Assembly (NCBI GenBank): GCA_003598085.1
Contig: QZKU01000101.1
Location: forward strand, 1-44,095
DNA from: Candidatus Abyssobacteria bacterium SURF_5
GTDB taxonomy: Bacteria > Abyssobacteria > SURF-5
Direction: 5' to 3'
DNA length: 44,095 nucleotides
Part shown: one piece after another, positions 26,233 to 34,468 of the stretch
Layout: each line of letters starts with the position of its first letter
How positions within the stretch are numbered: position 1 is the first letter of the stretch
Notes under the pieces: generated by a model
What the model was told of the DNA's origin: nothing
The model's input: the letters and a program-made list of their open reading frames with translations, nothing else
The model's database searches: none
Program-made: the position numbers and the translations under genes

Positions 26233-28059
26233 TTGGCGCTGAAAAGGAATCATATTGTTTTTTTGCCGTTCGTCCTTTTGCTGTTTTTCGCGTGTGCCCG
26301 GCGGCAGACTGCTGTTGCGCCGCCTTCGCCAGTCGACGATGGACCGGTGGTCGAAGAGAGTTGTGTTGCGGAACCCGTTCCTGATCAGACCGCCGCAGAT
26401 GCAGATGCTTCCGACGTCGGAGAGGAGCTTATTGAGGCGGTGGATGAAGCGCTGATTGAAGAAGTGACTGATGAGGAGGCGGATGAAGGGACCGATGAGG
26501 AGATCCAGGTCGTCGAGCCGAAGAAGATCGAGCCGCGGGAAGCGTTCGTCGAACCTACCCTGAAAATCCAGATACTCAAGGAGGCCGACTCTATACTCGT
26601 AACAAGCGAATCAGAAATGTACCTGAATTTCGATAGCAAGACGATGAAAGTGGAGCCCGGCCGCCGGATTCGGTTCAGGTTGCGCAGCGCGCGTGTGGGC
26701 GTTCAAATGTATCCGGTCGGCGTTGCAACTTTTCGCGGGTCCGAATACGAGAAGGCCTTGCAGTTCGCCGAGAAATGGAAAAGCGACGGCTACACTGTGC
26801 GTCTCATTAAAGCGGGGGGTCCTTTCGTCCATGCCGACGGCTCGGTCATGGATACCACGGTCTATTGGGTGGCACTCGGCAGCTTCAAGAAGAAGGCGGA
26901 CGCCGAGGCTTTTCGGGATAAGATGAACAGGTGGGGCCATTCGGCCTGGATCATCGACGAAAGCGTACTTAATCCCAAGGGGAACATCGAGATTCTGGAC
27001 GGCACCGATACTGTCTATTCGTATGCCGATTCGCATGTCGCTTTGACTGCGGATCAGCCTATCGAGGTGCATAATGTCCCCTTCGGAGACGGCTTCTGGG
27101 TCTCGGGCAACTGCGAAAACAGGCGCTATATCAGCCCGCTCGAAATTTTCATCGATAAGCACGGCAAACTGTCCGCGATAAACCTGGTGACACTCGAGGA
27201 ATACGTGAAGGGCGTTGTTCCCGTGGAGATACGGCTGAACGCGCCGGATGAGGCGCTGAAGGTGCAGGCGATCGCAGCGCGCACGGAAGCGCTTGCCAAA
27301 CTGGGAATCAAACATGTGTTCGACCCGTTCGACTTTTGCGCTTCTCAGCATTGCCAGGAATTCGGCGGATTGGCGCGGCGCACTGTCCGAACCGATGCCG
27401 CAGTGGATGCAACGCGTGGATTGGTCCTCATGAGAGAGGGCCGGTTGATCGACGCCGTCTACAGCGCCAACTGCGGGGGACATACCGAACACAATGAAAA
27501 CGTCTGGAGCTCTCGCCCCGCTGCATCGTTGCGCGGCGTCTCTGAATTGTTCAGCAACCCTGAATCCTTCGACTCCCCGCTTAAAGATTCACAATTGGCG
27601 AGCTGGCTGAAATGCACGCCGCGCGCATACTGCGCCGATCCGCGCGCCGGCAGCTCAAAGAATTTTCGCTGGCATGTCAGCTTTACCGCAAAGCAGATGA
27701 ACGCCGCCGTCAACAAATACTACAAAGTCGGCACGGTGAAGGACATCAAAGTCCTCAAGCGAGGCGTGTCGGGGCGCGCCCTCAGAGTCAGAATCGTCGG
27801 CTCGCGCGACATCGCCGTCATTTACAAAGAGCTTGAGATACGGCGTGTCTTGGGCAAACTGAAAAGCACCATGTTCGTTCTGGAAATAAAAAAAGATTCG
27901 GCCGGGAATCCCGTCAGGTTCAATTTCCTCGGCGGTGGATGGGGGCACGGCGTCGGCATGTGCCAGGCAGGCGCCGAGGGAATGGCCCTCCAGGGATTCC
28001 AGCATGACGCGATCCTGAAACACTACTTCACCGGCGCTGAAATAGTCAAATTGTACTAG
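26233..28059 (+). CDS. SpoIID/LytB-type lipoprotein with SPOR-like region
   Basis: This 608-aa protein starts at a TTG, chosen because GGAGG lies 7 bases upstream; the alternative GTG at 26197 lies inside the preceding permease gene. Its N-terminus is a lipoprotein signal (LLFFAC). A Glu/Asp-rich linker follows (about 30-110). Next is a SPOR-like region, with TVRLIK and WVALGSFKKKADAEAF at about 190-240, that could bind glycan strands stripped of peptides. The SpoIID domain follows, with catalytic E332 in VVPVEI, ARTEALAKLG, and C-terminal GGGWGHGVGMCQAGAEGMA. SpoIID enzymes are lytic transglycosylases on denuded peptidoglycan. It is probably anchored at the inner or outer membrane, facing the periplasm. 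NamZ starts 7 bases downstream. Confidence 0.88.
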   Translation: MALKRNHIVFLPFVLLLFFACARRQTAVAPPSPVDDGPVVEESCVAEPVPDQTAADADASDVGEELIEAVDEALIEEVTDEEADEGTDEEIQVVEPKKIEPREAFVEPTLKIQILKEADSILVTSESEMYLNFDSKTMKVEPGRRIRFRLRSARVGVQMYPVGVATFRGSEYEKALQFAEKWKSDGYTVRLIKAGGPFVHADGSVMDTTVYWVALGSFKKKADAEAFRDKMNRWGHSAWIIDESVLNPKGNIEILDGTDTVYSYADSHVALTADQPIEVHNVPFGDGFWVSGNCENRRYISPLEIFIDKHGKLSAINLVTLEEYVKGVVPVEIRLNAPDEALKVQAIAARTEALAKLGIKHVFDPFDFCASQHCQEFGGLARRTVRTDAAVDATRGLVLMREGRLIDAVYSANCGGHTEHNENVWSSRPAASLRGVSELFSNPESFDSPLKDSQLASWLKCTPRAYCADPRAGSSKNFRWHVSFTAKQMNAAVNKYYKVGTVKDIKVLKRGVSGRALRVRIVGSRDIAVIYKELEIRRVLGKLKSTMFVLEIKKDSAGNPVRFNFLGGGWGHGVGMCQAGAEGMALQGFQHDAILKHYFTGAEIVKLY

Positions 28060-28066
28060 TGGAAGC

Positions 28067-29218
28067 ATGCACACTGCTCAGCCGGTCACACTCGGCGTCA
28101 GTCGCTTACTCCAATACGAGCGCAAACTGCTCGAGGGCGCCCACGTTGGCCTGATCGCGAATTCAGCCGCGAGAAATGAAAAAGGCGTCCCGACCGCGGC
28201 GGCACTGATCGGGAACGGAATCAATCTCAAATGCATTTTCGCGCCCGAGCACGGATACGATGTAAGCGCTCCACCCGGCCAGCATCTTGCCGATTCGATT
28301 GAGCCTGGTTCCGGCCTGCCGATCCGCAGTCTGTACGGCAGCGCAAAGGAGCCTACCGGCGAAATGCTGCGCGATGTGGATGCGCTTGTCTTTGATTTGC
28401 AGGATATCGGTGTGCGCTGCTACACCTATATCTGGACCATGGCGCTCGGCATGCGTGCCGCGGCAATGTACGGAAAATTGTTTGTTGTGCTCGACCGGCC
28501 GAATCCACTCGGGGGAATTACCATTCAGGGCCCGGTTCTGGATCCGCGGTTCGCTTCCTTCCTCGGGCTTTACCCGATCCCGCTGAGGCATGGGATGACG
28601 GCAGGAGAACTGGCCTTGCTGTTCAATAAAGCATTCGGAGTGGGCGCACATCTCGCTGTTGTCAAAATGCATGGATGGCGCAGGCGCCTGCTTTTTTCCG
28701 ACACCGGCCTCGCGTGGACGGCGCCCTCACCCGCAATAGTGTCGCCGGAAACCGCGCTACTGTATGCGGGCACGTGCCTGTTTGAAGGCGTTAATCTCTC
28801 CGAAGGGCGCGGCACATCCTCGCCGTTCCGCCTGATCGGTTCGCCGTGGCTCGATCCGGCGATCGTGAACAAGCTCGATCCGAAAACAATGGCAGGCTTT
28901 GCAGTTTCTCCTCAGCGTTTTACGCCTGCCGCCTCGAAATACAGCGGGAGAGAATGCGCAGGCATTGCTCTTGCCGCCGTCGACAAGAACGCTGCGGACC
29001 CGATTGCGCTTGCAGTCGAGCTGCTGTCGAAAATCACGGCGCGCCATTCTCGGGAGTTGCAGTGGAACGAACAACATTTCGATGCGCTTGCAGGAACGGA
29101 CTCGCTTCGGAAAGACATCCTCGCCGGGCAAACAACCGAAGAAATTCTGGGCGGATGGGTGAAAGACCAGCGTGAATTCGAAGCGTTGCGCGGACCATAT
29201 CTCTTATACGAGGGATGA
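28067..29218 (+). CDS. namZ: Exo-beta-N-acetylmuramidase family protein (DUF1343)
   Basis: This 383-aa protein has the DUF1343/NamZ hallmarks: VGLIANSAA, FAPEHGY, DLQDIGVRCYTYIWTM, VLDRPNPLGG, and EGVNLSEGRGTSSPF. NamZ-type enzymes remove MurNAc from the non-reducing end of peptidoglycan fragments. No signal peptide is seen, unlike the secreted Bacillus NamZ, so this copy is probably cytoplasmic and would act after import. It sits 7 bases after the SpoIID gene and 3 bases before NagZ, in a recycling operon. Confidence 0.85.
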   Translation: MHTAQPVTLGVSRLLQYERKLLEGAHVGLIANSAARNEKGVPTAAALIGNGINLKCIFAPEHGYDVSAPPGQHLADSIEPGSGLPIRSLYGSAKEPTGEMLRDVDALVFDLQDIGVRCYTYIWTMALGMRAAAMYGKLFVVLDRPNPLGGITIQGPVLDPRFASFLGLYPIPLRHGMTAGELALLFNKAFGVGAHLAVVKMHGWRRRLLFSDTGLAWTAPSPAIVSPETALLYAGTCLFEGVNLSEGRGTSSPFRLIGSPWLDPAIVNKLDPKTMAGFAVSPQRFTPAASKYSGRECAGIALAAVDKNAADPIALAVELLSKITARHSRELQWNEQHFDALAGTDSLRKDILAGQTTEEILGGWVKDQREFEALRGPYLLYEG

Positions 29219-29221
29219 CAA

Positions 29222-30769
29222 ATGACATCGTTGCGGGAAAGGATCGGCGAGCTCTTCATGATTGGATATCCCGGAACCGATCCGTCCGCCGCGAGCGACC
29301 TGATTCAGCGCCACCATGTCGGCGGTATCATCCTCTTCACCAGGAATATCCGCAATGCCGCTCACGCCCGCGAGGTCTGCCTGCATCTGCAGGAATTGCG
29401 CGCGCGGGTGAGCGATATGCCGCTCTTTATCGCGATCGACCAGGAAGGCGGCTGCGTCGCGCGGATAACCGAAGGGGTCACGATCTTCCCGGGCAACATG
29501 GCGCTCGGAGCGACCGGTTCAGAAGAATTCGCGCGACAGGCAGGACGGGTAACCGCGCGCGAACTCGCGGCGCTCGGCATCACCGTGAACTTTGCGCCGG
29601 TCCTCGATATCTCAACGCTTCCGCGAAATCCAGGCGTCGGAGCGCGCTCGTTCGGCTCCGATCCGGCGATGGTGAGCCGGCTCGCCTCAGCTATGATTTC
29701 CGGCTTGCAGGAGAACGGGCTCTGCGCCGCCGCCAAACATTTCCCCGGACTCGGCGAAGCAAGAATCGATTCGCACGACGATCTGCCAGTGGTCGATCAT
29801 CCTCGCGCGCGAATTGAGAAAGTCGAGCTGGCGCCCTTCCGGGCCGCTGTCAAAGCCGGAGTCGCTTTTGTGATGACCGCACACTGTTCGTTTCCCGCAT
29901 TGGATGAGACCGGTGCGCCGGCCACGTTGTCCGCACCTCTCTTGAAAGACCTGCTACGCGGCCGGATGAAATACGAAGGCGTCGTGATCACTGATTGCCT
30001 CGAGATGGGCGCCGTTGAAAAACGGTACGAGGCGCCGCAGTCGGCGCGACTTGCCTTTCACGCCGGAGCGGATATGCTGCTTATCTGTCACACTCGAGAA
30101 AAACAGGTCGCCGCAATCGATTCGCTCGCTCGCTCGGCCGAAACCGGTGAGATCGATGAAGAGAGAATTGATCAATCGTCGGCCCGAATCCGATCTATAA
30201 AAGAGAACCTGAAAAATATCCCGGCCGAGTCCGCTTATACTCCGCAGACAAAACTAAGCGAAGAGATCGCAGCACGGGCGGTGACACTGGTACAGAATGA
30301 AAACAATTTCGTTCCTTTGCGGCTGCGGCACTCGGATCGGCTGGTGGTGGTCACGCCGCGGTTCGAAGTGCTGACAAAGGTGGAGGACGCCGCTCAGCAC
30401 AACAAAGGATTCCTGAATGAGGTCAAGCGGTTCCATCAGAATCTCACACATCTCGAAATATCTGTCCGACCGGATGCCGGTGAAATCCGCCGGACAATTG
30501 AAAAATGCGCGAATGCGGATGTATTAATCATTTTGACATACAACCTCCATTTGAACCCGCCCCAGCGCGAGTGCGTGCAGGCTCTGCTTGACCTCGGGAG
30601 ACCGGCTGTCGTGGCCGCCGTTCGCGACCCGCACGATCTTGCCTTCATCTCGGGCGCCGAAGCGACCATTGCAACGTACAGCTTCCGCAAATGCTCATTA
30701 AAAGCGCTTGCGGGTGTGTTATTCGGGAAAATAAAAGCTGAAGGAAGTCTTCCGATACGGCTTCAGTAG
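29222..30769 (+). CDS. nagZ: Beta-N-acetylglucosaminidase, GH3 family NagZ
   Basis: This 515-aa GH3 enzyme has a catalytic TIM barrel with KH173FPG, the NagZ-specific DSH185 dyad loop (IDSHDDLPVV), and the nucleophile D258 in VITDCLEMGA. It releases GlcNAc from GlcNAc-anhydroMurNAc or muropeptides. It is longer than the about 340-aa proteobacterial NagZ; the extra C-terminal part (after about residue 340) looks like a GH3 C-terminal domain, as in Gram-positive NagZ. No signal peptide is seen, so a cytoplasmic role is likely. AnmK starts 3 bases downstream and uses one product. Confidence 0.9.
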   Translation: MTSLRERIGELFMIGYPGTDPSAASDLIQRHHVGGIILFTRNIRNAAHAREVCLHLQELRARVSDMPLFIAIDQEGGCVARITEGVTIFPGNMALGATGSEEFARQAGRVTARELAALGITVNFAPVLDISTLPRNPGVGARSFGSDPAMVSRLASAMISGLQENGLCAAAKHFPGLGEARIDSHDDLPVVDHPRARIEKVELAPFRAAVKAGVAFVMTAHCSFPALDETGAPATLSAPLLKDLLRGRMKYEGVVITDCLEMGAVEKRYEAPQSARLAFHAGADMLLICHTREKQVAAIDSLARSAETGEIDEERIDQSSARIRSIKENLKNIPAESAYTPQTKLSEEIAARAVTLVQNENNFVPLRLRHSDRLVVVTPRFEVLTKVEDAAQHNKGFLNEVKRFHQNLTHLEISVRPDAGEIRRTIEKCANADVLIILTYNLHLNPPQRECVQALLDLGRPAVVAAVRDPHDLAFISGAEATIATYSFRKCSLKALAGVLFGKIKAEGSLPIRLQ

Positions 30770-30772
30770 GAT

Positions 30773-31930
30773 ATGAAACGACTGATCGAAATCGCCGGAC
30801 TCCGCAAGCGGCTGGTCGTTGGCCTGATGTCCGGAACATCCGCCGACGGGATCGACGCGGCGCTGGTCGAGATCGAGGGCGCATATACCGATACGAACGT
30901 CCGCGTGCTCGAGTTCGAAATCTATCCGTATCCGGAAGAAATCGCCGGCGCGGCGAGAAATCTTAAGGATGGCCAAACCCGGCAAGTCTGCGAGATGAAT
31001 TTTCGGCTCGGCGAGCTCTTCGCGCAGGCGGCATTGAATATCATAGAGAAGGCCGGCCTGAAGCCGGCTGACGTGCATCTTATCGGGTCGCATGGACAGA
31101 CGATTTACCATCTGCCGGATGCTCCGCCGCCCGCTCGCTCGACGCTCCAAATCGGAGAGCCGTGCGTGATCGCCGAGCGTACCGGCATCGTTACCGTCGC
31201 GGATTTCCGCACGCGCGACGTCGCCGCCGGCGGATACGGCGCCCCGCTTATCCCCTACGCCGACTTCCTCCTGTTCAGAAAACCCGATAAGGTGCGGGCG
31301 CTGCAGAACATTGGCGGCATCGCTAATGTCTCCGTTGTTCCGCCGGCGCAGCAGGATGTGTTCGCGTTCGATACCGGCCCGGGCAACGCATTGGTTGATG
31401 AGTTCGTCCGCATAATCACCGGCTCAAAGGAACACTTTGACACAAACGGCGCTCGCGCAAGGAAAGGTCGCATTCAGAAAGATATCCTCGAGGACCTCCT
31501 CGAACATCCTTATTTCGACGCGCCGCCCCCGAAAACGACGGGCCGCGAGCTATTCGGGCGGGAACTTGCTCAAAAGCTTGCGGCCGCGACACCGGCGAAG
31601 AACCACGCCGACATGCTGGCAACGCTGACGGCGCTGACCGCGCATTCCATCAAGCTGAGCTATGAGCGATTCGTTTTCCCGAAAACGAATGTCGACGAGG
31701 TCATTCTCAGCGGAGGTGGCTGTCGGAATGTTTATCTGGTAGAATTACTGCAAAGGATTTTTGCGCCGATTCCCGTCACTCTTACCGATGCGTACGGTGT
31801 CTCGGCTGACGCGAAGGAAGCAATCGGTTTCGCGCTTCTCGCGAATGAAACGATAAGTGGAAACCCCTCCAATCTCCCTTCGGCGACGGGGGCATCACAC
31901 GCAGTTGTGCTGGGCAAAATCATCTTGTAA
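30773..31930 (+). CDS. anmK: Anhydro-N-acetylmuramic acid kinase
   Basis: This 385-aa ASKHA-fold kinase opens with GLMSGTSADGID (about 19-30), the family hallmark. It continues with IGSHGQTI, DFRTRDVAAGGYGAPL, FDTGPGNALVDE, and SGGGCRN. It converts 1,6-anhydroMurNAc to MurNAc-6-phosphate in the cytoplasm, the step after NagZ. The MurQ etherase for the next step is not in the window. An AGGAT sequence lies just before the ATG, and the gap to NagZ is 3 bases. Full length. Confidence 0.95.
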   Translation: MKRLIEIAGLRKRLVVGLMSGTSADGIDAALVEIEGAYTDTNVRVLEFEIYPYPEEIAGAARNLKDGQTRQVCEMNFRLGELFAQAALNIIEKAGLKPADVHLIGSHGQTIYHLPDAPPPARSTLQIGEPCVIAERTGIVTVADFRTRDVAAGGYGAPLIPYADFLLFRKPDKVRALQNIGGIANVSVVPPAQQDVFAFDTGPGNALVDEFVRIITGSKEHFDTNGARARKGRIQKDILEDLLEHPYFDAPPPKTTGRELFGRELAQKLAAATPAKNHADMLATLTALTAHSIKLSYERFVFPKTNVDEVILSGGGCRNVYLVELLQRIFAPIPVTLTDAYGVSADAKEAIGFALLANETISGNPSNLPSATGASHAVVLGKIIL

Positions 31931-31946
31931 CGGCTGGGGAAATCAA

Positions 31947-34352
31947 ATGAAAAAGAAAGCTGCATCTCGACTTCCTTGCATCTCTATTTCTCTCGTTCTT
32001 GCGAGTCTTACTCTCGGCGGCTGTGCGCGCCAGGTTGTCGTCACACCGCAAGCGGCTCTGGATTACGGCCAGATCACCCTTCGGCAGGCGCCACCGAACA
32101 TCGACGTGAGCGCACTGCGCGGCAGGCGAATTGTGCTCGATCCCGGTCACGGCGGCTCATTTGTGGGCGCGATCGGTCCGAACAATCTGCGCGAGGCCGA
32201 CGTGAACCTGGGTGTCGCGCTGTACCTGTGGGGGATGCTCACGCAGGCGGGCGCTGAGGTGCACCTGACCCGGACAGACGATTCGAACGTATACAAGGCT
32301 GCCGATATCGAAGTGAAAAAGGACCTGCATGCGCGCGTTGAATTCGCTCAGGCGCATGATCCTGATTTGTTCGTGTCGCTGCACCATAACGCCGACGTGC
32401 TTCCGGGCGCAAAGCGAAATTCGCTCGAGACGTATTTCAAAATGAAAGACCCCGGCCCTTCGCTCGACGCCGCACAGCATATACATAAGCAGCTTGCGCT
32501 CAGCCTGAATCAACCGGATAATGCGATTTTGCCCGGCAACTACCACGTGCTGCGCGAATTCGCCGGGCCGGCAGTTCTGGGCGAGCCCTCATTCATATCT
32601 CATGCCTTCAATGCATTCCGGCTGGGGCTCGCGCCCACGCAGCGAGTCGAGGCGCAGGCTTACTTCCTTGGAATAGCCGAATATTTTGCGAAGGGCGTCC
32701 CGAAAGTCGAGATCATCGAGCCTCTGGCGGCATCTCCCAACGACGCCCGCCCGATGATCGTGGCGCGGGTGACGGCGGACCGTGGAGTTCCGATTGATCC
32801 CGCCTCAATCGAGATGCGGATCGATGGCGCACCTGTTTCCGCCACGTTCGATCCGGCCTCTTCACTTGTTCACTACTTGCCCGAACGGCGATTCAGCAAC
32901 GGGAATCACACCGTCGATATCTCTTTGCGCAATGTCAATGGCAATGCTGCGCGAACGGCCGCAACGGAATTTGACGTCGTAATGCCGCCGGCATATATCC
33001 TTCTTGATACGAATATTCGCACGGTTCCGCTCAACAACAAACAGCAGGTGAGGCTGGCGGCAAAAATTTTTGATGCCGATGCCATGCCGATCGCCGATGG
33101 GACCCGAGCGGAATTCACCGCGAGCGAGGGGCTGTCCTCGCCGGCCGTCTCGTATACAACCGGCGGCGAGGCGATAGTGTACCTGGCTCCCGGTGGTGCG
33201 GGAGGGCCAAGGACAATCAACGCGTCCATTCGTGCCGGCGATCTGTCGCATAACGTCAACCTCTACGTGCGCGACGATGCGCCCTCCTTCTCGGTTTTCC
33301 ACGTGTTTGATGCGACACGAAACGCACCGGTCGCGAATGCCCTTGTCACCGTAGATGGCCGGCCGCTCGGCTACACCGACCGCGCGGGATATTTTGCCGC
33401 CGGCGCCGGAGAAATCAGCGGCTCTTTCCTCACCGTATCAGCTCCAGGATACATACCCAGAACCGTTGATTGCGCGAGCCTTGCGAAACCTTCCTTTGTT
33501 AAACTGAAGCCGATCGCCGACGGCCTCTTGTTCGGAAAGAAAATCGCGATCGACCCTCAGCTTGGCGGCGAGGAAAAAGGTCAGACCGGCCCCACCGGCG
33601 TTCGCTCGTCTGACCTGAATCTGCGGGCGGCCCGATATCTCGCGGAGTTTCTCAAAGCGTCAGGCGCTCAGGTCGTGCTCACGCGCGAATCCGATATGAC
33701 CGCGACACTGTTGCGCCGGGTGGAGCTTGCAGAGCAATCCGCCGCCGAACTCTTCATCTCTATCGGGCACGGAGGTCTTGTGCTGAGTCCATTGAACGGG
33801 GAATCCGCCGGGGCAGAAACGCGCCCGGCTGATGCCTATTCACTGCATTATCCAAACAGCAAGGACGGGGCGCGGCTGGCCGCCACAATTGCCGGGCATA
33901 TCGAAGTGCTCGGAGTTGCCCAACGGGCGCTGGTTCAACCGGCCACTGATTTCGTGCTGACGCATACGGCGGCGCCGGCAACCATTGTCGCGCTTCCCGG
34001 CCCGTCATCGGCCGAAACCGAAGACCGCCTCCGCGACCCCGACGTGGCGCGGCGAGAGGCATATGCCGTTTACTGCGGCATCCTTGAATACATCGGACTC
34101 GAAAAGGAGCGGACGGGTCGCCTCGTCGTTCGGGTGCGTGGGGAAGATAAGTCTGCTCCTGCCTTGATTACGCTCGATGGCGCGCTCACGGTCCGGTGTG
34201 CAAGCGGCAGCGACTTCACCTTCAGGTGCCTTGCGCCGGGAGAACACCGGCTGCAAGTCCTGACCGGCGGAAAGACAATTCAGGATTATACCGTTGTCAT
34301 AGAGGCTAATCAGACAGCCGTCGCGGAAGTGGTGATCACCGCTCTACAGTAA
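31947..34352 (+). CDS. N-acetylmuramoyl-L-alanine amidase lipoprotein with a second, degenerate amidase domain
   Basis: The start at MKKKAA gives a lipoprotein signal (lipobox LGGC); the longer frame overlaps anmK. The 801-aa protein has a first amidase_3 domain (about 50-245) with zinc ligands H68 (DPGHGG), E83 (NLREAD) and H146 (SLHHNA). This enzyme class cuts the MurNAc-L-Ala bond. A beta-rich middle region (about 250-530) includes Ig-like or carboxypeptidase-regulatory-like segments. A second amidase_3-like domain (about 535-715) aligns with the first, but its ligand positions read L539 (DPQLGG), S554 (RSSD) and G607 (SIGHGG), so it is probably inactive. A final small domain follows. It is probably periplasmic and membrane-anchored. 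It is the last gene of the cell-wall unit. Confidence 0.88.
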   Translation: MKKKAASRLPCISISLVLASLTLGGCARQVVVTPQAALDYGQITLRQAPPNIDVSALRGRRIVLDPGHGGSFVGAIGPNNLREADVNLGVALYLWGMLTQAGAEVHLTRTDDSNVYKAADIEVKKDLHARVEFAQAHDPDLFVSLHHNADVLPGAKRNSLETYFKMKDPGPSLDAAQHIHKQLALSLNQPDNAILPGNYHVLREFAGPAVLGEPSFISHAFNAFRLGLAPTQRVEAQAYFLGIAEYFAKGVPKVEIIEPLAASPNDARPMIVARVTADRGVPIDPASIEMRIDGAPVSATFDPASSLVHYLPERRFSNGNHTVDISLRNVNGNAARTAATEFDVVMPPAYILLDTNIRTVPLNNKQQVRLAAKIFDADAMPIADGTRAEFTASEGLSSPAVSYTTGGEAIVYLAPGGAGGPRTINASIRAGDLSHNVNLYVRDDAPSFSVFHVFDATRNAPVANALVTVDGRPLGYTDRAGYFAAGAGEISGSFLTVSAPGYIPRTVDCASLAKPSFVKLKPIADGLLFGKKIAIDPQLGGEEKGQTGPTGVRSSDLNLRAARYLAEFLKASGAQVVLTRESDMTATLLRRVELAEQSAAELFISIGHGGLVLSPLNGESAGAETRPADAYSLHYPNSKDGARLAATIAGHIEVLGVAQRALVQPATDFVLTHTAAPATIVALPGPSSAETEDRLRDPDVARREAYAVYCGILEYIGLEKERTGRLVVRVRGEDKSAPALITLDGALTVRCASGSDFTFRCLAPGEHRLQVLTGGKTIQDYTVVIEANQTAVAEVVITALQ

Positions 34353-34468
34353 GTTTATTGCTGGTTTCTTCAGAGTCCCCATTTAGGCCCTGAGCTTGAT
34401 AGGCATGTTGATGCACGCCGATCAGTTGAGCGGAGCGAAATCCCGCGCCTCGCGGTGTCATTTTGAAA
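34353..34468. other. Short gap between converging genes with a repeat remnant
   Basis: No gene lies here. Near 34428-34463 (read on the - strand) there is a decayed version of the TTCGCGCTCGCTCAGAATGA and CCGCGAGGCGCGGG pieces found in the mosaic repeat stretches at 7.2 and 8.5 kb. No convincing bidirectional terminator is seen. Confidence 0.4.
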
